Shown here: positions 1 through 9,051 of the stretch, piece by piece
How the letters are laid out: each line of letters begins with the position of its first letter
How positions within the stretch are numbered: the stretch's first letter is position 1
From: Phaeoceros laevis
Lineage: Eukaryota > Anthocerotophyta > Anthocerotopsida > Notothyladales
Assembly: GCA_049999765.1 (NCBI GenBank)
Contig: JBNGIQ010006614.1
Coordinates: 1-21,735, forward strand
Direction of reading: 5' to 3'
Length of the DNA stretch: 21,735 nucleotides
Notes under the pieces: model-generated
Told to the model about the DNA's origin: nothing
The model's input: the letters and a program-made list of their open reading frames with translations, nothing else
Databases searched by the model: none
Program-made: the position numbers and the translations under genes

Positions 1-1
1 A

Positions 2-397
2 GCACCTGTACAGCACCGGCAAGCACCTTGGCCAAGACAGGAGTCACGTCGACCACCTGAGTGCAGTTTTCTGGAGACAAAAGTTAGTCTAGAAGTTGAT
101 ATTCTTGCTAGGCTAGTCAGGAACACTGAGACAGCAGCCATTAGTAGGTCCAAGTTCATTTTTGCAGCACTTAATACAATACGTGTGCAATTGGAGTCCA
201 TTAGCAATAAATTGAATGTATCCGATACTGCCAATGTACTAGATTGTGTCCACATAAATGTAAAAGAATCCAAAGTTGTGAAACCTGAACACATACCTCA
301 CTTTGGCATTTACAAGTATTGTCTAGAATGTCTCAATGCAATTTCATGCCCTGTCAGTGCACCTGGTGAGGGTGCAAGTCAGCCCCCGTCCTTCTAA
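2..397 (+). CDS. Open frame upstream of gag, in the gag frame, partial
   Basis: The frame is open from the left edge to a TAA at 395-397 (131 codons) and is the same frame as gag, which resumes at 398. I see no ATG in it, so any start lies left of the window. The translated stretch is ordinary in composition, with Leu/Arg/Ser-rich helical-looking segments (for example RSKFIFAALNTIRVQLESI at about 147-203) and no recognised domain. It may be an N-terminal Gag extension cut off by the TAA, or simply an untranslated leader that happens to be open. The length without stops argues mildly for the first reading. Confidence 0.35.
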   Translation, partial: APVQHRQAPWPRQESRRPPECSFLETKVSLEVDILARLVRNTETAAISRSKFIFAALNTIRVQLESISNKLNVSDTANVLDCVHINVKESKVVKPEHIPHFGIYKYCLECLNAISCPVSAPGEGASQPPSF

Positions 398-1692
398 AAC
401 CTTGAAGAAAGGTCAGACGACGGCTTTGATCAAGCCCTCGAGTGGCAAGTGCTCGAGAGCATTAGAAACTTGTTTCAGGAAAGTGATTCTGAAAGGGAGG
501 AAACAGATGAACAACGTCATGAGCGTGAAAGGAAAGAGAAGGAAAGGCGTGAAAAAGAACGTGAAGAAAAAGAAAGAGAGGAAAAGGAACTTGATGCAAA
601 GCTTCCTATAGTCAAAATTGACTTCAAAGAGAAAGACATGCTTACCAGCGGAGTGAACTATGATGTTTGGGTGATGACAATGCGTGGCTTCTTACGAGAG
701 GCACAACTGTGGGAGTATATTACTGGAGATAACCCACGACCCGATAGTGATGAAGACTTGTTCGGTAGTTCCTCCAGCAGATACAAATTAACATCACCAG
801 AACAGAAACGTTGGGATAAGTTCGATGAAAAAGCTCAAAGTGTAATAAGAATAGGCCTGAGTGAGCAAATGGCCATGAGTGTAATAGATGCTAAGACTGC
901 AAAGGAGATGTGGGACCACTTAGCCATGGTCTATCATGCCAAAGACATGATGACTAGGATGGCTGCACGGTCCAAGTTTCACTTGTTGAGCATGAGAGAA
1001 GGTGAACCCATTGATCAGTTTGTAGCACGTTTTAGGATTGCACAACAAAAACTAGAGCAAGCTGGAGGACATGTTAAGGAGCAAGATGCATGCATGAGGT
1101 TCCTTGCATCGTTACCTCTTAGTTATTTGCACTTTGTCTCCAGTCAGAATGCTGTATTGAGAATGGCGGAGCAGCTGGCTCTTGTGGCGCATGTTGATGA
1201 AGATGAAATCCCTGCATTGGAGTTTAACGAGTTGGTGGGAGCTCTCCTTCAAGAGGAGATGTCCAGACATTCTGTTAAACCGCCAAGGAGTCAGGCACTC
1301 TTCATAGCTAGGCCAAAGGGCCCACGAAGACCTGGTCAGCCACAGGGCAACAGGTTTCCCAACAATAAGAGAAAATGGTCAGCGTTGAGTGGATCTGGAG
1401 AAGGGTCCGGCTCTAAGAAAAGACCAGGGAATTGCAATTGGTGCGGGCTTCCCAACCATTGGGAAAGAGACTGCAAGAAGAAGAAAAACAACGAACCTAG
1501 GTGGGTTCCGATGCCTGAGGCACATTCAGTGGCCAAGAAGGAGAAGACATCGCCCTCGGTGTTGTTGGTTTGTTCTCCTCCCAGGCAGGAATCCTTGAAA
1601 GCCGCATCTGCATCTGTCTCTGAGTGCTGCACTAAAGAAAGCAAGCACAAGAAGCTGAGATTTGCTCACCAAATGCATCCAGTTCATGTGAA
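398..1692 (+). pseudogene. gag: copia Gag region
   Basis: Gag packages the element RNA into cytoplasmic particles. The frame opens directly after the TAA at 395-397 and there is no ATG near its start: the earliest clear methionine is in the KDML segment near 636-644, after a highly charged Glu/Lys/Arg run (about 495-595, likely coiled coil or single helix). Next comes the plant copia Gag core (UBN2/DUF4219-like) with its Trp-containing motif YDVWVMTMRGFL, the segment AKEMWDHLAMVYHAKD and the helix PIDQFVARFRIAQQKL. A CCHC zinc knuckle of spacing C-x2-C-x4-H-x4-C lies at 1433-1474, flanked by basic residues. The frame remains open to 1795, but after about 1690 it no longer matches pol, so a frame change falls between about 1640 and 1700. 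Confidence 0.85.
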
Positions 1693-2424
1693 GGGAACTG
1701 GTATGTGGACTCTGGGGCCACAGCCCATATCTGTTGTGACAGGACACTTTTTACAAGCTATGTTCCGGATACCAGTGAACAAAGAGTCATGTTAGGAGAT
1801 AACAGCCAGTTAGAAATTAGAGGAGTAGGGGAGGTCACTCTAAGCCTAAAAAACGGAGCAGTACTTACCCTTAGGAATGTGCTGCACGTGCCTTCTATTA
1901 CAAAGAACTTGTTGTCGGTGCATCAGATGACAAAGGACATATTTGCTGAAGTGGTCTTCAAGAAGTCTATGTGCTTTGTTAAACAGTTTGGTAAGACTGT
2001 TGCAGTTGGAAGGCTTGTGAATGACCTGTTTCTTCTGGATGCACGCGGGATGCCAGCACCTTCTGCACAGTTGGTGGGTGTTAGTTCTTCAGTTGGAAGT
2101 GTTGGAGTAACGCATATATGGCACATGAGACTGGGCCATCCTAATCCCACAAAGTTAAGTGCCATGAAGAAAGCAGACTTGTACTCAGATGGGCTGCCGA
2201 AGAACTTAAGCAAGCTGCCATTCTGCGAAGCCTGCACATATGCCAAGCATCATGTCACTGCATTTCCGAACGGAGGTGGCTCACGGGCAACAGGTTTGTT
2301 GCAGCTGGTACATGCTGACTTGTGCGGGCCAGTATCCAAAGATTCTTTTGGCGGAGGCAAGTACTTCCTGTTGTTTATCGACGACTACAGCCGGTATGCA
2401 CATGTGTATGTGCTGAAAAATAAA
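1636..2424 (+). pseudogene. pol: copia protease, GAG-pre-integrase and start of integrase
   Basis: This frame (codons beginning at positions 1 mod 3) is one step away from gag and carries the next part of the polyprotein. The aspartic protease active site DSGATAH starts at 1708, followed by a hydrophobic segment ending in NVLHVPSITKNLLSV, as usual in copia proteases. The GAG-pre-integrase zinc-binding part has HIWHMRLGH and the CEAC pair near 2226-2237. Integrase then begins, with its first catalytic aspartate in VHADLCGP near 2311 and the conserved FIDDYSRY near 2377. The frame stays open to 2559, but homology leaves it at a short A-rich stretch near 2422-2427, where the following DAFESF segment is found one frame over, consistent with a 1-base deletion. 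A TAA at 1633-1635 closes the frame on the left. Confidence 0.85.
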
Positions 2425-3143
2425 ATGATGCATTTGAAAGTTTCAAACATTACCAGGCCTTGGTGGAGAGGCAGCTCGGAGTCAAAATCCTATGTCTTCG
2501 CACTGACAACGGAGGAGAATTTGACTCTGATGCATTCAATGCATACTGTGAGTCCTTGAGAATTGCAAGATAGTTCACGGTTAAGTACAGTTCTTCTCAG
2601 AATGGTGTATCTGAGCGGTGGAACAGGTCTGCACAGGACATCACGAGGGCATTGTTAAAGCAGGCTAAGTTGTCCATGTCTTACTGGGGTGAAGCAGTTA
2701 GCACAGCTATATGCCTGCATAATCGTCTGCCGTCAAGTGCTGTGCAAGGACGAACTCCGTATGAGCTGTGGTGTGGCAAGATGCCCTCTATTCAACATCT
2801 TCGAGTATTTGGAGCACCAGCATATGCCCATGTTCCTAAGCAGAAGCGAGAACATGCCAAGCTGTCAGATAGGGCAGTCAAGCGGGTGTTTGTTGGATAT
2901 ACAGATGGCATAAAAGCTTACAAGTTATTTGACCCGGCCACTCGGCGTGTTGAATATGCACGCAATGTTGTGTTTGATGAGGCTGCACTCCTCAAAGTGC
3001 ATGCCTTCGATGACATGCCTGCAGCTCCTGCTCAAGAGGAGGACATGACAGTAGTTAGTGATGCTGATATTGATATGCCTGCACCCATTACACACAGTGC
3101 GGAGGCAGAACCTGCTGTATTTGATCAGTCGGATGTCCTATAA
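2424..3143 (+). pseudogene. pol: copia integrase catalytic core, second half, and C-terminal region
   Basis: The frame starting at 2424 contains the second catalytic aspartate (TDNGGEF, Asp codon 2505-2507) and the catalytic glutamate in QNGVSERWNR (Glu codon 2613-2615), so the D,D,E triad is complete once the frame change is allowed for. A TAG at 2571-2573 stands exactly where copia integrases have the Gln of the RQFT motif, consistent with a CAG to TAG change. The integrase C-terminal part follows, with LHNRLPSSAVQGRTPYELW and the GYTDGIKAYKLFDP segment near 2896. It ends at a TAA (3141-3143); the polyprotein continues in the next frame. Confidence 0.85.
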
Positions 3144-3572
3144 TGAAGAGGCCTCGTACGAGTTGAACGAACCTAAACCAGACCCACTGGACGAGGATAT
3201 CTCTGAGCCAGTTGAGCTCGGCGCTGTGGAGTCTGAGCCCTTGGAGGTGATACCACCTGTAGTGGGGGTTCCTATAGCACCAGCTGGTGTGCGACGGTCG
3301 TCGGGACGAGTGCGCACTGCACCAACTCCTTATCTGCCTGAGCAGTGGACTGGAAGGTACAGTCGTACAAATTTCGAAACAGGTACAGTCGATAGTTTAC
3401 CTCCAGTGGGGGATAATGGCGAGGATGTAGAGGCGTCGGGTGATGATGAGCAGGACCCTCTAGCTCTTGCATCCTTGCTGGCCACAGTTCAAACATGCCA
3501 TTTGGACAATATGTTGACAGCTGCTCAAGTGCACGTAGTGCCAACAGCCAATGCCAACCCTGTAGATCCAGA
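3121..3572 (+). pseudogene. pol: copia pol linker between integrase and reverse transcriptase
   Basis: This piece is read in the 1 mod 3 frame and is rich in Glu, Asp and Pro. It contains RRSSGRVRTAPTPYL (from about 3294), a version of the basic Pro-rich segment that usually precedes the RT domain in plant copia elements. Homology enters this frame between about 3120 and 3145 and leaves it at about 3567-3575. Each change can be explained by a small indel. The linker is poorly conserved between elements, so the exact break points cannot be fixed by eye. Confidence 0.65.
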
Positions 3573-5144
3573 GAAGCATACAGTGGTCCTGACGGAGATT
3601 CCTGGAAGAAGGCAGTTGAGGACAAGTATAATTCAATCATTAAAAATGGTACCTGGACTCTGCAGGAGCTGCCAAAGGGGAGACGAGCTATCAGTAATAA
3701 ATGGGTGTTCAAAACTAAGTACAATGTAGATGGTAGTATCGAGAGATACAAGGCTAGGCTTGTGGTTAGAGGATTCTCACAGAGAGAAGGCGAGGACTAC
3801 TTTGAAACGTTCGCGCCTGTTGTCAAATTTCCTACACTTCGCCTTGTGCTGGCAGTTGCAGCACATGAGGATCTGGATCTAGAGCAAATGGATGTACGCA
3901 CCGTATTTCTTAATAGTGAACTCGATGAGGAAATCTACATGTCCCAGCCTGAGGGGTATGTGAAGAAGGGAAGCGAGCACCTTGTGTGTAAGCTGCACAA
4001 GACTCTCTATGGCCTGAAGCAGAGTCCACGGGCGTGGCACAATAGGTTAGATGCTTTCCTTATCAAATGCGGGTTCAAGAAGGCTACAGCTGACAAGAAC
4101 CTGTACATACTTAAAAGGAAAGGTGCTTACATATTGTTGCTTGTGTACGTGGATGATTTGATCATCGCTGCCACACCTGGACCCACAAGCTTGCTAGCCA
4201 CTGTTAAGAATCTCTTAAAAGCAGAGTTCGAGATGTCAGATCTTGGTCCTCTGAAATGGTGCCTTGGAGTTCAGATCATCCGCAACAGAAAGCAGGGGAA
4301 GCTGAAGCTATCACAAAAGAAATATATAGATGACATGCTAAGAAAGTTTAACCTGGCTGAGGCGCATGGATCCAACACTCCTCTAGCTACAGGCATAAAG
4401 CTCACCAAGGAGCAAGCAGCTAGCAGTGCTGCAGAGAAACAGGAAATGGTAGCAATTCCATACAAGGCAGCACTAGGAACACCTATCTACTTGACGTGTT
4501 TGACAAGAGTGGACATTGCGTTCCCCGTTCACCTAGTTTCCCAGTTCCTGGCTGCATATGGTAGAGACCATTGGACGCAGGTTAAACGGATGATGCGATA
4601 CCTGAAGTACACAGCTAGCTTCTGCATCACATACAGGCTAAGTGACGGCAAAATATTAGCACTGGAGGGTTTCTGCGACAATGACTGGGCAGCAGACCCT
4701 GATTCTCGCAAGTCTGTAGCAGCATACGTGTTTATGCTAGTAGGAGGGCCAGTTTCATGGTCATGTAAGAAAAACGCAAATATATGCTTATCTAGCACTG
4801 AGGCAGAATATAAAACTCTCACAGTTGCTGCCAAGGAGGCAATTTGGGATCGTCGATGCCTGGATGATGTTGGGCAGACGCAGCTGGAGCCTACAAAGTT
4901 GTTCTGTGATAATCAAGGAGCAATTGCGTTAGCCAACAATCCGGTTTTTCATTCACGGACCAAACATATAGAAGTTCATCATCATTTTATTCGTGATGTG
5001 GTGGCAAGAGGTGAAGTTCAGCTGCACTATATCAATATGTCTGAGAATCCTGCAGACATCTTAACAAAGGCATTGGCAACGAATCAGCATATGAAGCACT
5101 GTCATCAACTTGGCCTTGTGCCCGCAGAATATGAAGATGCTTAG
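3567..5144 (+). pseudogene. pol: copia reverse transcriptase and RNase H
   Basis: This is the longest intact stretch of the element. RT begins with DSWKKAVEDKYNSI and ISNKWVFKTKYNVDGSI, then YKARLVVRGFSQ, the catalytic aspartate segment EQMDVRTVFLNSELDEE, LYGLKQSPRAWH, and the YVDD box at 4146-4157. The copia RNase H has its four acidic positions in FCDNDWA, STEAEY, FCDNQGA and ENPADILTK. Relative to the usual copia consensus some conserved small residues differ (Val for Ala and Ser for Gly in the TVFLNSEL segment, Val for Pro in TRVDIAF), which suggests relaxed selection. The frame ends with TAG at 5142-5144, after a His/Leu-rich tail typical of pol ends. It is intact within itself but has no start of its own, since it was part of a polyprotein. 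The nominal open frame extends left to 3495 without homology. Confidence 0.92.
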
Positions 5145-5284
5145 CTTGGTTTGCAGTTGTTGTAGTGTTAGCTAGCATGCATAGCCTTTGTATAATTACG
5201 AGTCAGTCCAGAACATACCTGATCAGTCTCGTGTGTTTTTTTGCATGTCAGGCACTGCAAAACAGGACAAACAAGTACAGTAGA

Positions 5285-5767
5285 TTAGGAACATTGCTGC
5301 ACGGCACGCAAGGAGGTGAAGAAGCATGCATCCATACCGTAATGGTTTGTGAAGGAGGAGGGTGCGTTGCAAGAGACTGAAGCGCGCAGAAACCTCAAGC
5401 CAGAGTGTCTACAGAAGAATGATGTCGGTAACCAGTTCACACCCTTGCAGGTGAGCATGCAGCCATGGTCATGGTGTCCGACAGGCAATTGCCGCCTCCG
5501 CTCTAGTGGCAAGTACTCAAATTCGGCGTAGGACAGGTGATTGTCAACCCATGCAGCTGCGGCGGCCTCTTCGACTATTGCCGCAGGTGAGAAGTCCCTC
5601 TCAACTTCAATCCCGGCAACCAGGTGCTCGGCATGGCGCAACAAGGCACCGCTATATCTATGAATACATCTGAGAAGGTCAGTGAGAAGGCCAAGCAGCG
5701 GTAGGAATCTAGCGGACAGCATCGCGGGAACTGAAGCTCGAACGGAGCACAGCGGAGCGTAAACCAA
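5285..5767 (-). CDS. Antisense open frame between pol and 3' LTR, unknown product
   Basis: A 160-codon frame starting with ATG lies on the strand opposite to gag-pol, within the 674 bp that separate the pol stop from the 3' LTR. Its composition looks protein-like: a Leu-rich first third (LLGLLTDLLRCIHRY), an Ala/Glu segment (AAIVEEAAAAAWVDNHL) and an Arg-rich stretch (EYLPLERRRQLPV). I recognise no domain and see no signal peptide. Some plant LTR elements (for example the Grande and RIRE2 groups) carry antisense frames at this place, and others pick up fragments of host genes. Either explanation fits, as does chance openness in a GC-richer stretch. No promoter could be identified. Confidence 0.35.
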   Translation of the reverse strand: MVYAPLCSVRASVPAMLSARFLPLLGLLTDLLRCIHRYSGALLRHAEHLVAGIEVERDFSPAAIVEEAAAAAWVDNHLSYAEFEYLPLERRRQLPVGHHDHGCMLTCKGVNWLPTSFFCRHSGLRFLRASVSCNAPSSFTNHYGMDACFFTSLRAVQQCS

Positions 5768-5810
5768 AAAGCATGAAGGTAGAATGAACGATTGACCACA
5801 CTTCGCGTCG

Positions 5811-5818
5811 AGTGGGAG
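5811..5818 (+). other. Polypurine tract, plus-strand primer site
   Basis: AGTGGGAG stands immediately before TGTTGGGGG. A purine run directly abutting the TG of the LTR is the standard copia arrangement, and GTGGGAG followed by TGTTGG is very common among plant copia elements. It fixes the inner edge of the 3' LTR at 5818/5819. Confidence 0.8.
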
Positions 5819-6061
5819 TGTTGGGGGAAACCCTAAATACCCCCTTAGGGTTACATTAGCTAAGTGTAGTTTCGACTTCGAACTATGGTCAATGCATAGG
5901 CTAGTTAGTTAACTTAGATAATGGTTATAACTGCCACTGTCCAAGGACAAGGCAGCTAGCTGGCTATGTACCTTCTTGCTATCTGCAATGTTCCCCTGCG
6001 TTCTTGCAACTCACACCGTGCTCACGCTATAAGATCTGATGCAAACCTAGTTTATACAACA
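5819..6061 (+). repeat. 3' LTR of the copia element
   Basis: The 243-bp segment begins TGTTG and ends CAACA, a 5-bp inverted terminal pair of the TG...CA type required by integrase, and begins right after the polypurine tract. The 5' partner is outside the window, so identity between LTRs and the target-site duplication (which should be TCACC, 6062-6066, if the end is right) cannot be tested. Near its start are a telo-box-like AAACCCTAA (5828-5836) and an 8-bp inverted repeat (5829-5836 with 5845-5852). A TATA-like CTATAAG occurs late, near 6027. The right end is inferred from CAACA only. Confidence 0.7.
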
Positions 6062-7105
6062 TCACCAACTCGTCAAAGTCATCTGCTGCAATTGATCGTG
6101 CGTTTGATGGGACTGATGACGCTGTAGGTGTGGTCGATGTACTTGTGGTGGATGTAGTCGTGCTGGCTCCTTGAGACTGTGTTGCTGGAGGTTGTTGATG
6201 GCTTATGTTCGCAGTAGTTGGTGTCTGGGAGGCAGGTGTCCATTCAGCGGGCTTGTGATATGCAACACGGTGGTAGTTTGTGAGAACCATTCTTGGTGTG
6301 CCTTGCAAGTTGTAAATATAAAGATCAATTAGAGCTAAAAACTTACAGAGGTGTGTTGTACCGTGGTAGCTGTGATGCAACCTCATAGATGCAGGTGACC
6401 ACGTCATACTTGTTGGATGCGTTGAAGACTGCGCCAATGGGGGGTACGAAGGTGATGATGGAGGGTAGGAGAATGACATGGTGTTTGGGATCGGCGGTTG
6501 AATAATGCGAGGGCAGCGTGGTGATGGTGGTCTATGCTGTAGGGTTTGCATAGGCGTGGCGAAGGCCTGTGTAGTACTGGTGTTCAGATATGGTGATTGA
6601 GGGGCGGACTATTAAGGTCTCTGTAATGTAGGTGATGGTGAGAATGGCTGCGAGAGCCTCTGGAGTACAGGGGAGGTCGAAAATGACTGGTGGGCCTAGG
6701 TATGGGAATATGGCGGTAGTGGCGAGCTAAAGTTTGAGGTGCTTGGATTGATAAAATGGCGAGGGATGTGAAGTGGTGTGGCAGTTGGGCTGACAGCGGC
6801 AAAAGATATGGATGACAGTTGTGTCACTGGGTAGACCAGTCGACGGTGGATGGGAGATTGCTGCTCCTCAAGGGGTAGCGAGCGGGAATCCATGCTGAAT
6901 ACGGAGGAACACCGTCGTCTGGATGATAGGGATGAAGTAGGGCTGCGATAGTGTTAAGAGGTGGGGTCATAGTGGATAAGTTTGCATCTTGCGCAAGCGC
7001 CAAAGCGAAATTGTTTAGGGCTTGGATTATGTAGGGTTTCGAAAGATTTCTTATAATCAAATGATATTTGGCGATAAGTATGCTGGTATGCAGATGATTC
7101 GTCAA
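6062..7105 (-). other. Minus-strand pyrimidine-rich stretch with Ser/Pro/Thr-rich open frames, possible gene remains
   Basis: Several overlapping minus-strand frames of 60-175 codons lie here, all rich in Ser, Pro, His and Thr because the strand is C/T-rich. The longest (6027-6551) runs across the LTR boundary. Outside the LTR it ends with an ordinary-looking acidic segment (SIAADDFDELV) preceded by a Thr/Ser run. A strong donor-like GTAAGT (from 6346 leftward) and an acceptor-like TTGCAAG (to 6302) would bound a 45-bp intron. In another frame the flank reads KYDVVTCIYEVASQLPRY, which looks more like globular protein. No frame is convincing over the whole stretch. I read it as possible remains of a minus-strand gene disrupted by the retrotransposon, with low certainty. 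Confidence 0.25.
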
Positions 7106-7452
7106 TATCGTTCAACGGGCGTCGTAATGTCAATTGGGGTAGGAATGACGCTAATGAATTTGTGGATTTGTGGAGGTCTGGTAACTCATGAGGTAAACAA
7201 GCGCTAATCAAAATTGATGGCTTTGCAAGGCAGGCCAGTGATGCACAAGTGGAGATGAGAGAGCTGAGCGTTTGCCTGACTAGTCCGCTTGGTAGCCGCC
7301 GGCGAAATGGCAGGTGAGAGTAATGTTCGCAAAACAACGCTGGTGTTCACTTTTGTACCGAAGCTCGTGAGCTTTGTTGCCAAGATGTGCCAGGAATAGT
7401 AGCGACAAGTGTCTGACCTCCTGTGAGGATGCGGAGTATCATTCTGCCCCAC
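6954..7452 (-). other. Minus-strand overlapping open frames, unrecognised
   Basis: Two overlapping minus-strand frames (6954-7337, 127 codons, and 7204-7452, 82 codons) cover this part. The first contains a CxxC pair near its end (ACARCKLIHYD) and ordinary residue composition; the second is Ser/Thr/Leu-rich. Neither has a recognised domain. They could be exons of the same minus-strand unit as 7736-8080, but I cannot define splice sites that join them. They may equally be chance frames. Confidence 0.18.
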
Positions 7453-7735
7453 ATGCTGTATTGTTTATCACTTCCAAGAGGAAGTAATTTCAGACTTGGA
7501 TTGGGATTGAAGACGTCTGGGCACTGGATCCCGTGATTTAAGAAAACTACGATCCATGATACAGAAGAGGACTGTACAAGGTAAAAAACCTGATAGATTT
7601 AGTTACACACACCATCCTAAAGAGGTGCACCGTGTTGCTGTACAAGGGTCACGCAACTTTGGAGCTAGTGTGAAGCACTCTGCGTTTGGAGACCGAAGCT
7701 TCTGTAAATACAACAAAATTTGGAGTTGGCACGCT

Positions 7736-8080
7736 TCAAAATTGTGCTGAAACGCTTCCTTCACTGGAAGTAGCCGAACTAGAGGACAAGGGTGCGTTGT
7801 CACAGGAGTTTGATGACGACACTTCCTCAGAGTCGGAAACATAATTATCTGGAGAGTAGTCTGTTGATGTTGAGAAGGAAGTGACATGTGACCATTGGTG
7901 CTGTTGTTGCAGAAGTGCTGATGCAGGCTGTTGGTGCTGTTGGTGCAGAAGTGCTGGTGCAGGTGGTGGCAATGTCCCAAGTATAGGTTGCCACAATCTG
8001 ATGGCCGGCGGGAGCAAGATGGGAGGATCCAGTTGGGGAGCCCTCTGTTGGGTGTTGCATCCGCTGCGTGTTATCACCAT
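7736..8080 (-). CDS. Small Gln/Ser-rich protein or first exon, unknown
   Basis: The frame opens further upstream (to 8185), but the ATG at 8080 gives MVITRSGCN, an N-terminus resembling the MVNTRSG-type starts of many plant hypothetical and element-derived proteins. The 114 codons run through a Pro/Leu segment, then two copies of an ALL-HQQHQQ-PA unit (His/Gln-rich, about 7893-7970) and an acidic Ser-rich tail (SDSEEVSSSN) before TGA at 7736-7738. No folded domain is visible. An acceptor-like TATTTACAG follows at about 7705-7713 on this strand, so it could be a first exon of a longer gene reaching towards 6062. It could also be a chance frame over a CAG/CAC-type repeat. Confidence 0.3.
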   Translation of the reverse strand: MVITRSGCNTQQRAPQLDPPILLPPAIRLWQPILGTLPPPAPALLHQQHQQPASALLQQQHQWSHVTSFSTSTDYSPDNYVSDSEEVSSSNSCDNAPLSSSSATSSEGSVSAQF

Positions 8081-8566
8081 GCTCACAAAAGGCAAGGCAA
8101 CGCTGTTCTCTGGACTGAAAGCCACCTTGACAAGAATGCTAGTAGATAATCTGGTGATGCCTACAAGAGTGCAGATTCGTATCAAGGCCTAAAGTCGTGC
8201 AGCACGACAGATGGAGTGATAGCGTACCCAGACACAGAACGAGGAGATGGCGAACTACCAAAATGGTGGACACTGAGGATGGAAACGGTTGGATGCATGC
8301 GCATAATTATGCATCATTTGTGAGGCGGTAATGCATGTAATCGTTGCATGAGAGCAGTGGTGTGTAAGGATCAGTGGAAATGGAAAGATGAAAAGTTAAT
8401 GTTGAAAACAGCATGCGGAGGGAGTGAATCATCTGAGCTGGTAGTTGAAGTTAGCGATCTCACTCACGGGATAGTTGGTCCCGGCTGGTTCTTGTCGTAG
8501 TCTTGTTTACTACGGTGAATCAATTGCATTTTACTACTGCCACAACATCCAGTATGGCAAACTTGT

Positions 8567-8596
8567 TGCTTGGAAGTACGTGCGTACTTCCAAGCA
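8567..8596. repeat. Perfect palindrome, 14-bp arms, 2-bp centre
   Basis: TGCTTGGAAGTACG (8567-8580) is followed by TG and its exact reverse complement (8583-8596). The core GGAAGTAC...GTACTTCC recurs as an 18-bp perfect palindrome at 12323-12340. It could be a hairpin, a dimeric protein-binding site, or the collapsed ends of a small element. Confidence 0.9.
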
Positions 8597-8724
8597 TCAG
8601 TTTCACTGAACTTGACCATAGGAACGTCGTACACTTATGGCAATAGACTTGATCTTAGTAGCGGCAGCGTGCCGTACTAGTTTAACAGTTGTGTTACATA
8701 TGTTTAGCTCCCGAGGTCCTCTGC

Positions 8725-8822
8725 AAATGTTGGTACCATGGAACAGAACATGCAGCTACATTTCGAAGGCTATAAATGCTGGTGCCGAGGAACAGTACAT
8801 GCAGCTGCATTCCGAAGTTACA
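8725..8822 (+). repeat. Two tandem copies of a 49-bp unit, diverged
   Basis: The stretch from AAATGTTGGTACC (8725) is repeated from AAATGCTGGTGCC (8774), with GAACAG-ACATGCAGCT-CAT-TCGAA-GT conserved between copies. The period of 49 is not a multiple of three, so it is not a coding repeat. Confidence 0.8.
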
Positions 8823-9029
8823 AAGCATACCTTTTGATAGTAACGTACTACTGGGAACTTGTCTCATCAAAGCTGTACAGAATGCGGCTATTGCGAAGAG
8901 GTATTGCAGCTCTCATGAACATCGACTAAACTGGCTGCCCAAACAAATCGGTACAAAAAGATTGAGCTGCACTACAAACATGGATGGAATGGGTGTACTG
9001 ATTCAGAATGTTTAGCTTCAACAGTGTCC

Positions 9030-9051
9030 CGATACACAGGCGATACACAGG
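9030..9051 (+). repeat. 11-bp exact tandem duplication
   Basis: CGATACACAGG occurs twice head to tail (9030-9040, 9041-9051). Confidence 0.9.

Larger units (their letters stand above)
1..6061 (+). mobile_element. Ty1/copia LTR retrotransposon, decayed, 5' LTR outside the window
   Basis: The domain order gag, protease, integrase, reverse transcriptase, RNase H is that of Ty1/copia (Pseudoviridae-type) elements, in which integrase precedes reverse transcriptase. The internal region is followed by a purine tract and a 243-bp LTR ending at 6061. The left LTR and primer-binding site are not in the window. The coding region is broken by stops at 395-397 and 2571-2573 and by frame changes near 1640-1700, 2422-2427, 3120-3145 and 3567-3575, so this copy cannot make a normal polyprotein. 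Catalytic residues of integrase, RT and RNase H are nevertheless still readable in the separate frames, which points to a fairly recent loss of function. All steps of the life cycle would be cytoplasmic (particle assembly, reverse transcription) and nuclear (integration). Confidence 0.95.

Noticed and set aside
1-448. Search for a 5' LTR or primer-binding site
   Set aside because: No stretch similar to the 3' LTR (5819-6061) and no TGGTATCAGAGC-like initiator-tRNA complement is present, so the left LTR must lie outside the window.
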